This document shows positions 1 through 9,215 of a stretch of DNA of 64,000 bases, piece after piece. The stretch spans positions 77,616,868-77,680,867 of the forward strand of contig OY282607.1 in NCBI GenBank assembly GCA_958298945.1. Direction: 5' to 3'. The notes under the pieces are model-generated. The model ran no database searches and was not told the DNA's origin. It worked only from the letters and a program-made list of their open reading frames with translations. Position 1 is the first letter of the stretch; each line of letters opens with the position of its first letter. This DNA comes from Atherix ibis. Lineage: Eukaryota > Arthropoda > Insecta > Diptera > Athericidae. The translations under genes were made by a program, and so were the position numbers.

Positions 1-1045
1 TCACTGTATATTTGCGTGCTTTGCCGTATCCGATCTGGTGCACGTTTGCAAATACTGCTGTGGTTTGGACATGGCGCTTGTTTTGCTGATGTGAACTTTC
101 TGCTTTGATTGTTTTTTTTCTTTCAAAACAAGTGCAATATCCTTCTTTGTGGCCTATTTTATTACACATGTTGCACTTATGTTTAGCATAGGTGCAATCC
201 CTTGCATAGTGCATTGAACCACATTCCCAATACGGTGTTTTTGGTCTACTGTGTTGGTTTGCTTCTTTAGCCGGCGCGTTTTTGTTTTTATTGACATTAT
301 TATGCTGTTTGATTGCATTAATTGTCGGTTGTCTTGGCGTACTTTGAATAAGCGCTGTATCAGTCTTTTATTTGAGTATTTGTTGTGTCTCCGTTACTAA
401 TTTATCGAGTGTCATAGTTTCATTTTCGTTTTCCAGCTTTGACAATAGTCTTGTTCGAATATCTGCGTCTGTTTGTGACCGCAGCCCGACAACGAAAACT
501 AAACACTTAAATTGGTCGACTGATAATTTTGTGAGGTTAAATTCTTCACAATTTTTGTTAACTGTGGCGGCATATAAGATATAATCGTCGCTGCCAGATT
601 TAGCTGTTTGTAGACACCGATATCTTATGTTTAAAAGTGATTCATGCACACCAAAAATTACTTTAAGTGTTTTTATTGATTGAGCAAAATCTATCTCCCT
701 GGATTTCTTGGGTAAAATATAATTTGTATATTTTACGTGTGCCAGCGGATTTAGTTTACGCATCAATAATCTCACTTTTGCTTTATCATCCAGTTTCTCT
801 CCGTCCACGTTAAACAAATCTTCATATCTAGCAAACCACGTGTTGCAGGTGACCCCGTTTAATGGGTCGTATATGAACTCTGTCATATTACTTGCTAGTG
901 AATCCATTAAAAATTCTAAACCCCTTGTAGCATTGTCATTGTTTTGCTGCAAGGTTTCCAGTACTTTTTGTTGTATCTCGAAAGTTTCGTGCTGTTTTTG
1001 GATAAGCTCGAGGAGCTTCACATAACTTGCTTCCGCTACAGCCAT
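1..1045 (-). pseudogene. mag-clade Ty3/gypsy gag, interrupted by one stop codon and cut by the window edge
   Basis: The protein starts at the ATG at 1045 and reads 225 residues before a TAA at 368-370. The same frame then continues open to base 1, so one nonsense mutation breaks an otherwise intact gag. After the stop come a basic Asn/Lys/Gln linker and two zinc knuckles at about 110-235. The second is canonical CX2CX4HX4C (CNMCNKIGHKEGYC). The first, which reads YWECGSMHYARDC, has lost its first Cys to Tyr. The capsid part (WFARYEDLF, LLMRKLNP) matches gag of K02A2.6-like (mag-clade) elements. Gag packages element RNA. Protease and polymerase would lie beyond the left edge. The copy is non-functional unless the stop is suppressed. 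Confidence 0.85.
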
Positions 1046-1086
1046 GTTATATACATTTTTTTATTTTAATAAAAAAAAAAAAAACA

Positions 1087-1099
1087 ATCCTCGTCGCCA
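1087..1099 (-). promoter_or_regulatory. Primer binding site complementary to tRNA-Ser(GCU)
   Basis: On the minus strand TGGCGACGAGGAT lies two bases after the LTR end. Its complement, ATCCTCGTCGCCA, is the 3' end of eukaryotic tRNA-Ser(GCU) including CCA. Mag-clade elements are known to use tRNA-Ser, which agrees with the gag assignment. Confidence 0.8.
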
Positions 1100-1101
1100 A
1101 T

Positions 1102-1283
1102 TGTTACGATATGCCCTACCTATGGTGTGTATATTGTAGTGTAGCACTCGCCACAGAAATAATGTTGGTATGGTTTCCCTGATATATGCCTGGGTGGTGA
1201 TATTGAAAAACACTCTCTTACAATCTTACTGGCTTTATTTAAAATTGGCTAATAATGAAATATATAATAAATGAAGTGTTACA
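1102..1283 (-). mobile_element. 5' LTR of the minus-strand mag-clade element
   Basis: A 182-bp segment whose minus strand begins TGTAACA and ends CGTAACA, so the ends form the usual TG...CA with a short inverted repeat. An AATAAA polyadenylation signal lies inside on the minus strand. The primer site follows at once. The other LTR is outside the window, so the LTR pair and target duplication could not be checked; the bases just outside the right end begin AATGA. Confidence 0.75.
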
Positions 1284-1437
1284 AATGAATATGGAATTCG
1301 ATGTTGCACGCTTGCCGGTCAGCTCAAGAAGAAAAAGAATACTTTCTGACGGATTGTCATTCATCGCCAACCCTCTTCAACGCGCGTGAAGTTAGTGCAT
1401 TAGGTTTGTGGATTCTATTGTCCCAGTGCGCCAACAG
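1284..1437. other. Unassigned flank between mag-clade LTR and copia copy A
   Basis: About 150 bp of moderately GC-rich sequence with no open reading frame I trust. It does not align by eye with the AT-rich spacers that precede copia copies B and C. Copy A therefore has a different left neighbour, or its LTR start was replaced. Confidence 0.4.
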
Positions 1438-1632
1438 TATGTGTGCGCTACGCTCGACTCGGCCAGTGCGCTCAAATGTAAAGAGTCTCTTTCACTTTCA
1501 GCAGCCGAACAATAAACGCGCTGATCTCATTGTTATTAACTTTTGTATCAAAGTACCGGCATTATTTATTTCACTTATTCCACAGCGGAATTGGTCTACA
1601 AAAATCTATACGGCAGTCGATTATACTCAACA
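1438..1632 (+). repeat. Partial copia LTR (copy A)
   Basis: From TATGTGTGCGCTACGCTCGA to the terminal ACTCAACA it matches the LTRs of copies B and C. Its first 60-70 bases, where B and C begin TGTTGAA, are absent or unrecognisably diverged. The U5-like end has the shared inverted terminal TCAACA. Confidence 0.8.
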
Positions 1633-1650
1633 GGTTATGGACCCAGACCA
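1633..1650 (+). promoter_or_regulatory. Copia primer binding site (internal fragment of tRNA-iMet)
   Basis: GGTTATGGACCCAG follows directly on the LTR. Drosophila copia uses GGTTATGGGCCCAG, paired to an internal stretch of initiator tRNA-Met (half-tRNA priming). One base differs. Copy B has a related site at 11848 (GGTTATGGACGCAG). Confidence 0.75.
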
Positions 1651-1808
1651 TGACAGGTGAATAATAAAATAAATCGAATTGAAAGTGGTTTTTGTTCGGT
1701 AATTCGTAAAGGTGCCGGGCGGTGCAGTACACAAAAAGAGGGTTGTGTTACTGCAAGAGAAAGTTTAATATTGTGAAATAGTGCGTTTTTTGTTGGATCG
1801 TTTTTTAG

Positions 1809-1975
1809 AATCGTGCGGTAAATTCAGAAAACGAATTTGTGCGTTTCGGGAAAAACATTTTGGTAGCAAAAATTGGCATCACTTTTGCATTTCGCGGTTT
1901 TCTGTGTGAACGCTTGAAATCGTACGGTAAATTCAAACGAACGAATTTGTGCGATTTGGAAGAAACATTCTGGAA
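1809..1975 (+). repeat. 109-bp-period repeat in the copia leader
   Basis: A stretch beginning AATCGTGCGGTAAATTCA at 1809 recurs imperfectly at 1918 with period 109. The same pair is at 12054 and 12163 in copy B, again with period 109, so it belongs to the family's untranslated leader. Its role is unknown; leaders of such elements hold packaging and translation signals. Confidence 0.7.
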
Positions 1976-2506
1976 CAAAAAACGCAACAAAAGTATTACA
2001 GTTTCACAAAGGAGCTGGGCGATGATATTGCAACGTGTATGTCAAAACTCATGGAGGTCGTGCAGCATTTAAGGGATCAAAATGAAAGTGTTTCTCACAC
2101 AATGGTTATGACAAAGATTCTAATGTCTATGCCAGCGGAATATAACCATTTTCATAGTGCTTGGGAATCGACGACTTCGGGAGATCGAACGATGGAAAAT
2201 TTGCGTGCGCGATTAATGGCAGAACAGCTTCGATTGAAAGCGCAGGGACAAGTCGAAAATGTGGAAGCGTTGATGGCCAAGCGGAATGTTTCGAAGAAAA
2301 CCTTTAGTCCGAAGAAGGGTTTCTCGTCTTTACAGAACAATAAAAATAAGGGTAAGGATGGCAACGCTAGGCCAAATAGTGATTATTTTCTGTGCGGTGG
2401 TCATTGGAAGCGCGATTGTCCAAGAAACAAGAAGAACAAATCGAACGACAACAAGAAACCGGACAGTGCGCCAAGCGACACATTTGTATGTCATAGCTCA
2501 ATTTGA
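1949..2506 (+). pseudogene. copia gag fragment (copy A)
   Basis: An open stretch resembles the UBN2/copia gag domain: STTSGDRTMENLRARLMAEQ and a basic linker rich in Lys/Asn. It ends in a degenerate zinc knuckle (CGGHWKRDC) whose first Cys is now Tyr and which has lost spacing residues. The true gag start seems to be deleted here: copy B keeps an upstream ATG (12264, MSGLRNSED) that has no counterpart in A. A stop at 2504 precedes the protease region, which is out of frame. Confidence 0.75.
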
Positions 2507-2870
2507 ACTGGAGACAAAAACAGTTATCGACGTGAATGGTTCGAGAACTTTGTCTACGTATCGTCACACATAACGGTTGGAAATGTCGAAAGGATTATGG
2601 CTCGAGGAAAGGGCGACATCAATATTCTTGAATATTATGGCGATCAATGGATTCGCAGACGCATGGTGAATGTGTTGTATGTGCCGGAAATTCATCTGAA
2701 TTTATTTTCGTTGGGAAGGGCCATGGATTGAGGCTATCAATTGCAATCGAATAGCAAGCGCTGCGAATTCTTGAAAGATGGAAACAATTTTGCAGTGGAA
2801 GTTCGATGCTGTTCAAAGTTGGGGAATCATCGAAGGTCGATGGAGCGACTGCAAATGTGGCGATCAAGAA
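2507..2870 (+). pseudogene. copia protease / pre-integrase remnant (copy A)
   Basis: Translation in shifted frames gives RRRMVNVLYVPEIHLNLFS, the typical copia stretch between protease and integrase (VLYVPxxxxNLxS), broken by a stop in the sequence around 2729-2731. The protease active-site DSGA is not seen. The same segment is better preserved in copy C at 17730-18020. Confidence 0.65.
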
Positions 2871-4030
2871 AATGTCGCTTCAAGCATGGCATGAGCGATT
2901 AGGACATCAAAACGGCGCACATGTGAGGAAATGTCTGCGGAGCATCGAGATTAATTTTGTGGACGAAGAGTTTGTGTACGAAGCGTGCGTCTGTGAGCAG
3001 CATCATCGTGGCAGCCATAAAAGTGGTGAGGAGAAATTAAGGAAATTCGGCGAAATTATTCATGCGGACGTTTGTGGGCCAATGCAAACAAATTCAATTG
3101 GCGGTTCGAGGTATTTTTTGCTTCTTAAGGACGATTTTTTACATTTTCGTTTTGTGTATTTTCTGAAGCAAAAGTCGGAAGTAGCTGCAAAGGTCAAGAT
3201 GACGGTGATGCGAATGCATCGAGAAAACGGACATAAAGTGCGCAGTTTTCGATCAGATAACGGGACAGAATTTGTCAATGCGGAATTGGAAAAGTTTTCA
3301 ATGAAATGGGGCATTGAACATCAGCGAACTGTGCCGTATACGCCGGAGCAGAATGGTTGTGTGGAGCGTGACAATCGTACAATTGTGGAGTCAGCGCGAA
3401 CGATGATTCATTCGAAGCAAATGGACTACAAATTCTGGGCGGAGGCTGTAAATTTGGCATGTGCTGAATCGAACTGGACCGAGCACAGTACTGGAAAAAT
3501 CACCGTATGAATTGTGGTACGTCAAAAAGGCGAAGGTAGATCATTTGAGGATTTTCAGGTCCGAAGTATTCGTACACATTTCGAAGGAGAAACGACAAAA
3601 GTTGGATCCGAAAGCAGTCAAGTATGTGTTCGTTGGATACGAAAATCATTCGAAATCGTATCGAGTGTGGAATCCGGAGATGAATAAAATCGAGGTGGCT
3701 TGTGACGTGATTTTTCTTCTGGAAGAATCAATGGCCGCACTTGACATTGGTGACACGGAGAAAAAGGTCGACAAGGATGCGGACGTGTCAGATAAAATAT
3801 TGGAGACGGATAATGTGGAAAAAACGCCGGAGCAACCGATTGATCGTGGTGCAATTTGCGATCTTGATAATAGAAATCTTATCGGACGGCGTTTGCGCGA
3901 TCGAAATAATATTATGGCGGCACGACGATTCTCGTATTTTGCATCGGCAGATCACGTTGCTATGTTGGCTATCGGCGAAGAACCAAAAACGTACGAGCAG
4001 GCAATCGAATCGGATGACCACAAACAGTGA
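2806..4030 (+). pseudogene. copia integrase and hinge region (copy A), one frameshift
   Basis: The first frame (to about 3480) has the GAG-pre-integrase HHCC region (WHERLGHQN ... ACVCEQHH) and a catalytic D-D-E: HADVCGP, RSDNGTEF and CVERDNRT. The frame shifts near 3470 and the second frame (3461-4030) carries the post-integrase hinge PYELWY, LRIFRSEVFVHI and KYVFVGYENHSKSYRVW, typical of copia polyproteins. It then enters the acidic linker before reverse transcriptase and stops at 4028. The HHCC finger has CVCEQ where copy C has CVYGK. Confidence 0.85.
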
Positions 4031-4476
4031 GAGCGGGTAATGAACGAGGAGTATGATTCACTCATCAAGAATCATACATGGAATTTGGTCGATCTGCTAA
4101 AGGGCCAAAAGGTAGTTGATAATCGTTGGGTTTTTAAATTGAAGCGGAATCCAGATGAAATCAATGATCGCTACAAGGCGCGATTGGTAGTGCGGGGATT
4201 CACGCAGGAATATGGCATCGATTATCAGGAATATTCAGTCCCGTGGTAAAATTTGCATCGATTCGAGCAATAAGAAAACGTCTACATGAGCCAACCGGTC
4301 GGATATGATGATGGCAGCGGACGAGTGTGCAAGTTGCTCAAGAGCTTTTATGGGTTGAAGAAGCACATCGCGCTGCTGGAACAAGAAATTTATGTCGTTT
4401 ATTGGCAAATTCAATTTCGTGGCCAGTGAATCGGATCCATGCGTTTTTGTGTGCAATGGGGAAAATGTGAAATAAG
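4031..4476 (+). pseudogene. copia reverse transcriptase, N-terminal half (copy A)
   Basis: The frame from 4040 gives the conserved RVT_2 start WNLVDLLKGQKVVDNRWVFK and KARLVVRGFTQEYGIDYQE. A one-base loss near 4231 and a deletion around 4270 (relative to copy B) break it. Coding resumes with NFVASESDPCVFVC up to the insertion point of the gypsy element. The C-terminal half continues after that insertion at 7797. Confidence 0.8.
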
Positions 4477-4518
4477 TGCGTCCAACATGTCAGGCGACCA
4501 CTGACATGTAATGTCATA

Positions 4519-5230
4519 TTGTTGATAAAAAAAACAAAATTAAAGTATTTTGCTGAATTTGTTGTAGTAAATAATGATCATGAACCAATACTAGGGTTGG
4601 ACACTTGCATGGAATGGAAATTGATTAAACAAATGGATATTAACACAATTACTTGTTTACCGGGTGAAAAAGAAAAATTGATTGAACGAAACTGGAATTT
4701 GTTTCATGGAACTGGCAAATTTCCCGGAAAATTTTCGATTCATTTGCGTAAGGATTCTAAGCCGATTTTGCATTATAAAAAAAGAATAGATCAAATGGTA
4801 CGGGATGAAATCATTTCACCTGTGGATTATGCAACAGATTGGGTTAATAACTTGCAGGTAGTGGAAAGAGTAAATGCGGGATGTTTGCGAATCTGTCTGA
4901 ATCCAAAGCCACTGAATGCATGTATAAAACGTGAGCATTTTCTCATTCCAACAATCGATGACTTCATGTCAAAATTGGCTAATAAAAATATTTTCACTGT
5001 TCTTGACCTAAGCAGCGCATTTTGGCATATGGAATTGGATAAAAAAAAGCTCACAGTTGACAACATTTATGACTCCGTTTGGTCGATACAAATTTAATCG
5101 TGTCGCATATGGGTTGACTTGTGCGCCGAAAATGTTTCAAAGGAAAATGATTCAAATTTTCGGGGATTTAAACGGGGTGTTGATTTATTTTGATGACATG
5201 GTCATTTTTGCCAGTAGTGAAACGGAATGA
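4519..5230 (+). pseudogene. gypsy protease end and reverse transcriptase (nested element)
   Basis: The protease tail (PILGLDTCMEW) leads into RT with ISPVDYATDWVNNLQVVER and the LDLSSAFWHMELD motif. A frameshift near 5070 moves the reading to MTPFGRYKFNRVAYGLTCAP and the polymerase box LIYFDDMVIFAS at about 5180-5215. The YxDD-type catalytic box is intact as YFDD. This stop and frame pattern shows a dead copy. Confidence 0.85.
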
Positions 5231-5250
5231 TGCAATTCTGAATACAGTAC

Positions 5251-5931
5251 GTGTATTTGAACGGACACGTAAAAATAATGTTAAATTTAACCCAGAAAAA
5301 AATACAATACGAACAAAAAAGTGTGAAATTCATGGGAAACACTACATCATTGGGCGAAATCAGACCGCTCGGTAAATATACGGATGCAATTCTTGGTATG
5401 AAAAAACCAAGTGACAAAAGCTCAGTGTTACGATTCTTGGGTCTTTTGAAATACATTGCGCGATTTATTCCAAATTTGTCAAAAATAATGGCCAATTTGA
5501 GAAATTTAACGCGGAATGATACAATATTTGAGTGGAAAAGTGAACATGAAGTGGAATTCAATGCGTTGCTTAGGGTGTTGTCATCGGATTCAGTATTAGC
5601 TATTTATGACCCAAATAAACCAGTTAATGTGCAAACAGATGCATTAAGGGACGGGTTGGGCTGTGTTCTGATTCAAGAGGACCGGCCAGTTGCGTTCGCA
5701 TCACGAACACTAAGTAAAAGCGAACAAAAATGGGCACAAATAGAAAAGAAATTATTGTTTCACTTCTTCCTATACGGACGTGAATTCACAGTTGAAAGTG
5801 ATCACAAGCCACTGGAGAGGCTGGTAAGGCGTGACATTGACGATGTTACGGCACGACTTCAGCGAATGTTTATGTTATTGTTAAAATATCCAAACATGAA
5901 AGTGACATATAGCCGGGCAAAGATATGCTAA
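5251..5931 (+). pseudogene. gypsy RNase H domain (nested element)
   Basis: RT thumb and RNase H of the K02A2.6 type: LRFLGLLKYIARFIPNLSK, then NVQTDALRDGLGCVLIQEDR (in active enzymes usually DASxxGLG, so the catalytic neighbourhood is altered to DALRDGLG), AFASRTLSKSEQKWAQIEKK and TVESDHKPLERLV. It overlaps the start of the integrase frame (5925), a shift rather than a designed junction. Confidence 0.82.
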
Positions 5932-7525
5932 TTTCCGACTGCCTATCACGAGCACAACTGCCGGAAGTCGTTGAGGACAATGAATTGTTCGGTATAATTC
6001 ATTCAATAACCAAATCGGTTTGTGTGTCTGTGGACAACTACAATTATTATCGGAAAATCATGAGAAATGATGAAAAATACAAAACAATTTGTCGTTACGT
6101 CGAAAATGGGTGGCCCACTTATCATCAACTTGATGACTTTGGTCAGAAATTCCTTAAGCTTAAAACGGAACTGCACGTTGAAAATGACCTATTATTTTAC
6201 AATCATGGCCTAGTAATCCCAACTAAGCTACAGAATAGGGTGGCGGGGTGGCTCCATAAGCCGCATCTCGGTATTGAACAAACACTCTCATGGGCTCGAA
6301 TGCTGTACTATTGGTCGGGAATGAACACGCAAATGAGAGAATTGATTGAGTCATGTTCGGTATGTGAAAAATTCAAGAGAAACAATCAGAAAGAGCCATT
6401 GCTTCAGGAAGAATCACCAAAATATCCGTATCAACGCGTGTCAATGGATCTTTTTAAATATGCTGGACATGATTTCATTGCAGTAATCGACGCTTACTCA
6501 AATTATCTGGTATCGTACAGACTCAATAATAAAACATCAAAGCACATCATTGAGGGATTGAAGGGATTATTCAATCGCATTGGATACCCAACGTCCATAA
6601 GAGCCGATAATGTTCCATTTGCCTCGGGTGAATTTGACAAATATTGAATTTGATAATGTTCCATTTGCCTCGGGTGAATTTCTGAGTACAACATCAAATT
6701 CAATTTTTCAAGCCCACGATATCCACAAAGTAATGGGTTATTTGAAAAGGCTGTTGGCATTGCAAAAAACATCTTAAAAAGGTATTACGAGTCAAATGAA
6801 GTCGATCGGTTCCAATATCGATTGCTCAAATATAACACCACGCCGGTGGAAAGCATGAAATTCACACCATCTGAATTGTTTTTTGGTAGACTGATAAAGT
6901 CCGGATTGCCAGTGTCTAGCTCTTTATTGGTGAGAAAAAATCCAGAAGTCCAGAAGAAAATCGAAAATAAAAAAGAAAAGCAGGAATACTATTATAATCG
7001 GAATGCAAAATTGTTGCCAACATTAAATGTTGGAGATAAAATAATTTTAAGAAAAAACTCAAGGGAATGGAACTATGGGACGATTGTTGGAAATGTAAAC
7101 GGGAAGTCATACATAATCAGGGACAGTTTTGATCATCACTTTAGACGCAATAGACGATTCATTGCAAAGACAAAAAAACACCGGATTCAGTGCAAGTGAA
7201 TTACTACTGGAAGAGGGTATGTTGACTGATGGTCCGGTAGAACATGTTTCAAAAATAAACCAATAATATCATCGGGTGAACAAACCAATGAACGTTGGCC
7301 CGGATATTGCAATTGATGGGGCGAATGAGCCGGGGCAATTGGTGGCCGACGACGGGGTGTTTGAACTGGTGCCAGACGTATGTGACACCCCTAACAATAA
7401 TGTCTCGGAAACGGAGTCTGATGCTGAACCAGCACAATAGTCAGTCAATGTACCGCCAGTACAGCCGGAATTAAGAATATCCCGATATGGTCGTGTTATC
7501 AGGCCCACAAAAAAAATACGGGTTT
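5925..7525 (+). pseudogene. gypsy integrase with disruptive duplication (nested element)
   Basis: The HHCC zinc region is present (HKPHLGIEQTLSWARMLYYW ... CSVCEKFKR). The DDE core has SMDLFKYAGHDF and SIRADNVPFASGEF. A 30-bp sequence is repeated 46 bp apart (6606-6635 and 6652-6681), shifting the frame and adding a stop at 6645. Coding resumes with the glutamate-bearing segment (PQSNGLFEKAVGI) and a C-terminal chromatin-binding-like region to 7199. An acidic tail ends in SRYGRVIRPTKKIRV at about 7525, the usual C-terminus in this clade. Confidence 0.82.
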
Positions 7526-7619
7526 GATAAGTCAGTACACTTGATTAAATTCGGTTAATCATCTATATATAATTTTATCAAAACCATATAATTTTATTTT
7601 AAAAAAAGCGTGTAATGTT

Positions 7620-7797
7620 CAACATATCAGGCGACCACTGACATGTAATGTCATATTGTATTTAGGTAAGCTTTAACCATCAATATACACACTTCAAATA
7701 TTTTTTTTTATTTATAATAGTAGTAGAATTATTGTTGTCAAAAAATAAAGAATTAAAACTACATTAAATAATAAATAATCATAATTATTACAAAATG
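7620..7797 (+). repeat. Putative 3' LTR of the nested gypsy element
   Basis: It starts near TGTTCAACATATCAGG (7617), just after the polymerase tail and an A-rich tract, and runs to the resumption of copia coding at 7798. Only the first 40 bases have a partner at the 5' side, so the LTR extent is inferred from the nesting rather than from a full repeat pair. Confidence 0.55.
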
Positions 7798-8051
7798 GAA
7801 TGATGATACTTGCGATATATGTCGACGACGGTTTAATTGCATTGGAAGACGAGAACGAAATTTTTCCAGTCATTGAACATTTGCGCAGGGAATTGGAGGT
7901 GAAAGTGTCCGAGCTCAAATGTTTTTTGGGGCTTGAAATCGAGCAGCGATCGGACGGATCGATTCATGTAGATCAGCAGGCGGATGCACGAAAGATGCTC
8001 GACCGTTTTGGCATGGCAGATTGTAATGCTGTTGCTACACCATCGGACAGT
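7798..8051 (+). pseudogene. copia reverse transcriptase, catalytic half (copy A)
   Basis: Coding resumes with ILAIYVDDGLIALEDENE, containing the RT catalytic YVDD box, then KCFLGLEIEQRSDGSIHVDQ and MLDRFGMADCNAVATPSD, the standard copia RT palm/thumb order. The LINE insertion stops it at 8051. In copies B and C this YVDD segment was deleted. Confidence 0.85.
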
Positions 8052-8674
8052 TTTTTTTTTTTTTAGATTATTGAGGTACAGGGGGAAACCTTCAAAAGGT
8101 ACTCGACTGGGAGGCCTTCTACCTGTCAGACGAGTTATGCGGGATTTTTACCTCGCTAAAACCTAACCTGTACCTCTATCCTTCCTCCCGGAGCGATGGT
8201 TCCCCGGCGGCACTCTTTGTAAATACTACTTCGCCGGGGCGTTCTTATAATATTTTACTATTTATTATATTTTTCTGTTATCCCGATGTTATGACGCCTC
8301 GCGGCCTATTCTTCGTACGTGGTGTGAAGATCCTTGATGATAGATTCCGCATACTCTGCAACTTTGTTCCAAGCCGATTGGTTCTTCAGCATGCACTCCA
8401 CTATGTTTTCTGGACTGATGGAACGGTCCACATTTTTCTCCAGTTCTGCCCGTGTCCCCTCGTTAAAGGGGCATTTGAAGAACACGTGTTCTGCATCTTC
8501 CAGCACATCGTAGCAACGATGAAAGTTTGGGGAGTCTGTTCTCTTGAATCTGTGCAAGTATGCCCGAAAGCATCCATGTCCAGTCAAGAGTTGGGTGTTG
8601 TAATACCCGACTTCCCCGTGCAGGCGAGTGACCCATTTGGTGACATCTGGGATCAGTCGATGGGTCCACCGACC
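8052..8674 (-). mobile_element. 5'-truncated R1-clade non-LTR retrotransposon with poly(A) and 14-bp target duplication
   Basis: A run of T at 8051-8064 is the poly(A) tail of a minus-strand insert. The flanks CACCATCGGACAGT at 8038-8051 and 8675-8688 are perfect 14-bp target-site duplications; copy B shows the uninterrupted site at 12922. The minus-strand coding region, about 8674-8306, is the end of the second open reading frame: RWTHRLIPDVTKWVTRLHGE, then LTGHGCFRAYLHRF and the CCHC-like EDAEHVFFKCPF. This order is characteristic of R1/RT1-type LINEs. About 250 bp of GC-rich 3' UTR follow. Confidence 0.9.
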
Positions 8675-8688
8675 CACCATCGGACAGT

Positions 8689-8880
8689 ACAGTTTGATGT
8701 ATTTGGCCGTGGCTACGCCTCCAGACATCAATTTTCGTGTTGGCAGCGTAAGTCGACACTTGAAGAAACCGGCACCGGTACACGTGAATGCGGTTAAACG
8801 CATTCTGAAATACGTCAAGGGAACGGCGGATATAGGAATCCATTTTGAAGGCAGAATAGGGTTGGATTTGTGCGGTTACA
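8689..8880 (+). pseudogene. copia RT/RNase H linker (copy A), truncated by rearrangement
   Basis: After the LINE, copia coding continues as SLMYLAVATPPDINFRVGSV and VNAVKRILKYVKGTADIGIH, the conserved connection before RNase H. It ends at GLDLCGY where sequence changes to AT-rich spacer. The same break point occurs in copy B. Confidence 0.85.
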
Positions 8881-9215
8881 TTGAATTTATCAATATTACA
8901 AAAAATGATAATCTTGATAAATAAGGATCTGTCAAATACATAGGTATATGCATATATAACTACTACATTTAGTGTTGCAAATAAAATAATAATTGACAAT
9001 TGAACAAAAATTATATAAATTTATTCGACTATTCTTTCGGATTAAGTATATACAAATTCGTTTCAACAAAAGCAGTGTTTATGGAAATAATATTTATTAT
9101 TTGGTATAGAAAATACCACAATTGTTAGTATTTTCCATATTTTATATAAATCTTATAAAAACAACGTTATTTTAAATTGATTTATTATATTAATAAAACT
9201 GTAGTAAGAAAACCT
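8881..9215. other. AT-rich spacer 1, first copy of duplicated unit
   Basis: No gene. It begins TTGAATTTATCAATATTAC and matches 14540-14875 almost base for base, the start of the duplicated unit. At 9215 it jumps to the mariner relic, and about 650 bp present in the second unit (14880-15528) are missing, with a short filler copied from the neighbouring CCTCAAAATAG. Confidence 0.75.

Larger units (their letters stand above)
4477..7797 (+). mobile_element. Mag-clade Ty3/gypsy element nested in copia RT
   Basis: This 3.3-kb insertion interrupts the copia RT between CVFVCNGENV and the ILAIYVDDG part. A 40-bp near-identical direct repeat at 4483-4522 and 7620-7659 probably marks the start of each LTR. 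The 5' copy is cut short by a deletion that removed the rest of the LTR, gag and most of the protease. Remaining coding order is protease end, RT, RNase H, integrase and a short C-terminal extension: the Ty3/gypsy order. Whether it is the same family as the element at 1-1283 cannot be told, since they do not overlap. Confidence 0.8.
1438..8880 (+). mobile_element. Ty1/copia-type retrotransposon, copy A (nested insertions, truncated at 3' end)
   Basis: An element with a partial 5' LTR, a copia-type primer site, gag, protease region, integrase, reverse transcriptase and part of RNase H. It ends abruptly at 8880 in the RNase H region, where it joins AT-rich spacer. Two later insertions split it: a mag-clade gypsy (about 4477-7797) and an R1-clade LINE (8052-8674). 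Several frameshifts and stops (for example near 2730, 3476 and 4028) make it inactive. The gene order integrase before reverse transcriptase defines Ty1/copia. It is the only one of three local copies that keeps the RT catalytic YVDD. Confidence 0.88.

Noticed and set aside
1301..1660. Open frame crossing the copia LTR
   Set aside because: It is translation of LTR DNA; the same reading recurs in each LTR (11657, 17537, 19913) with no conservation pressure visible.
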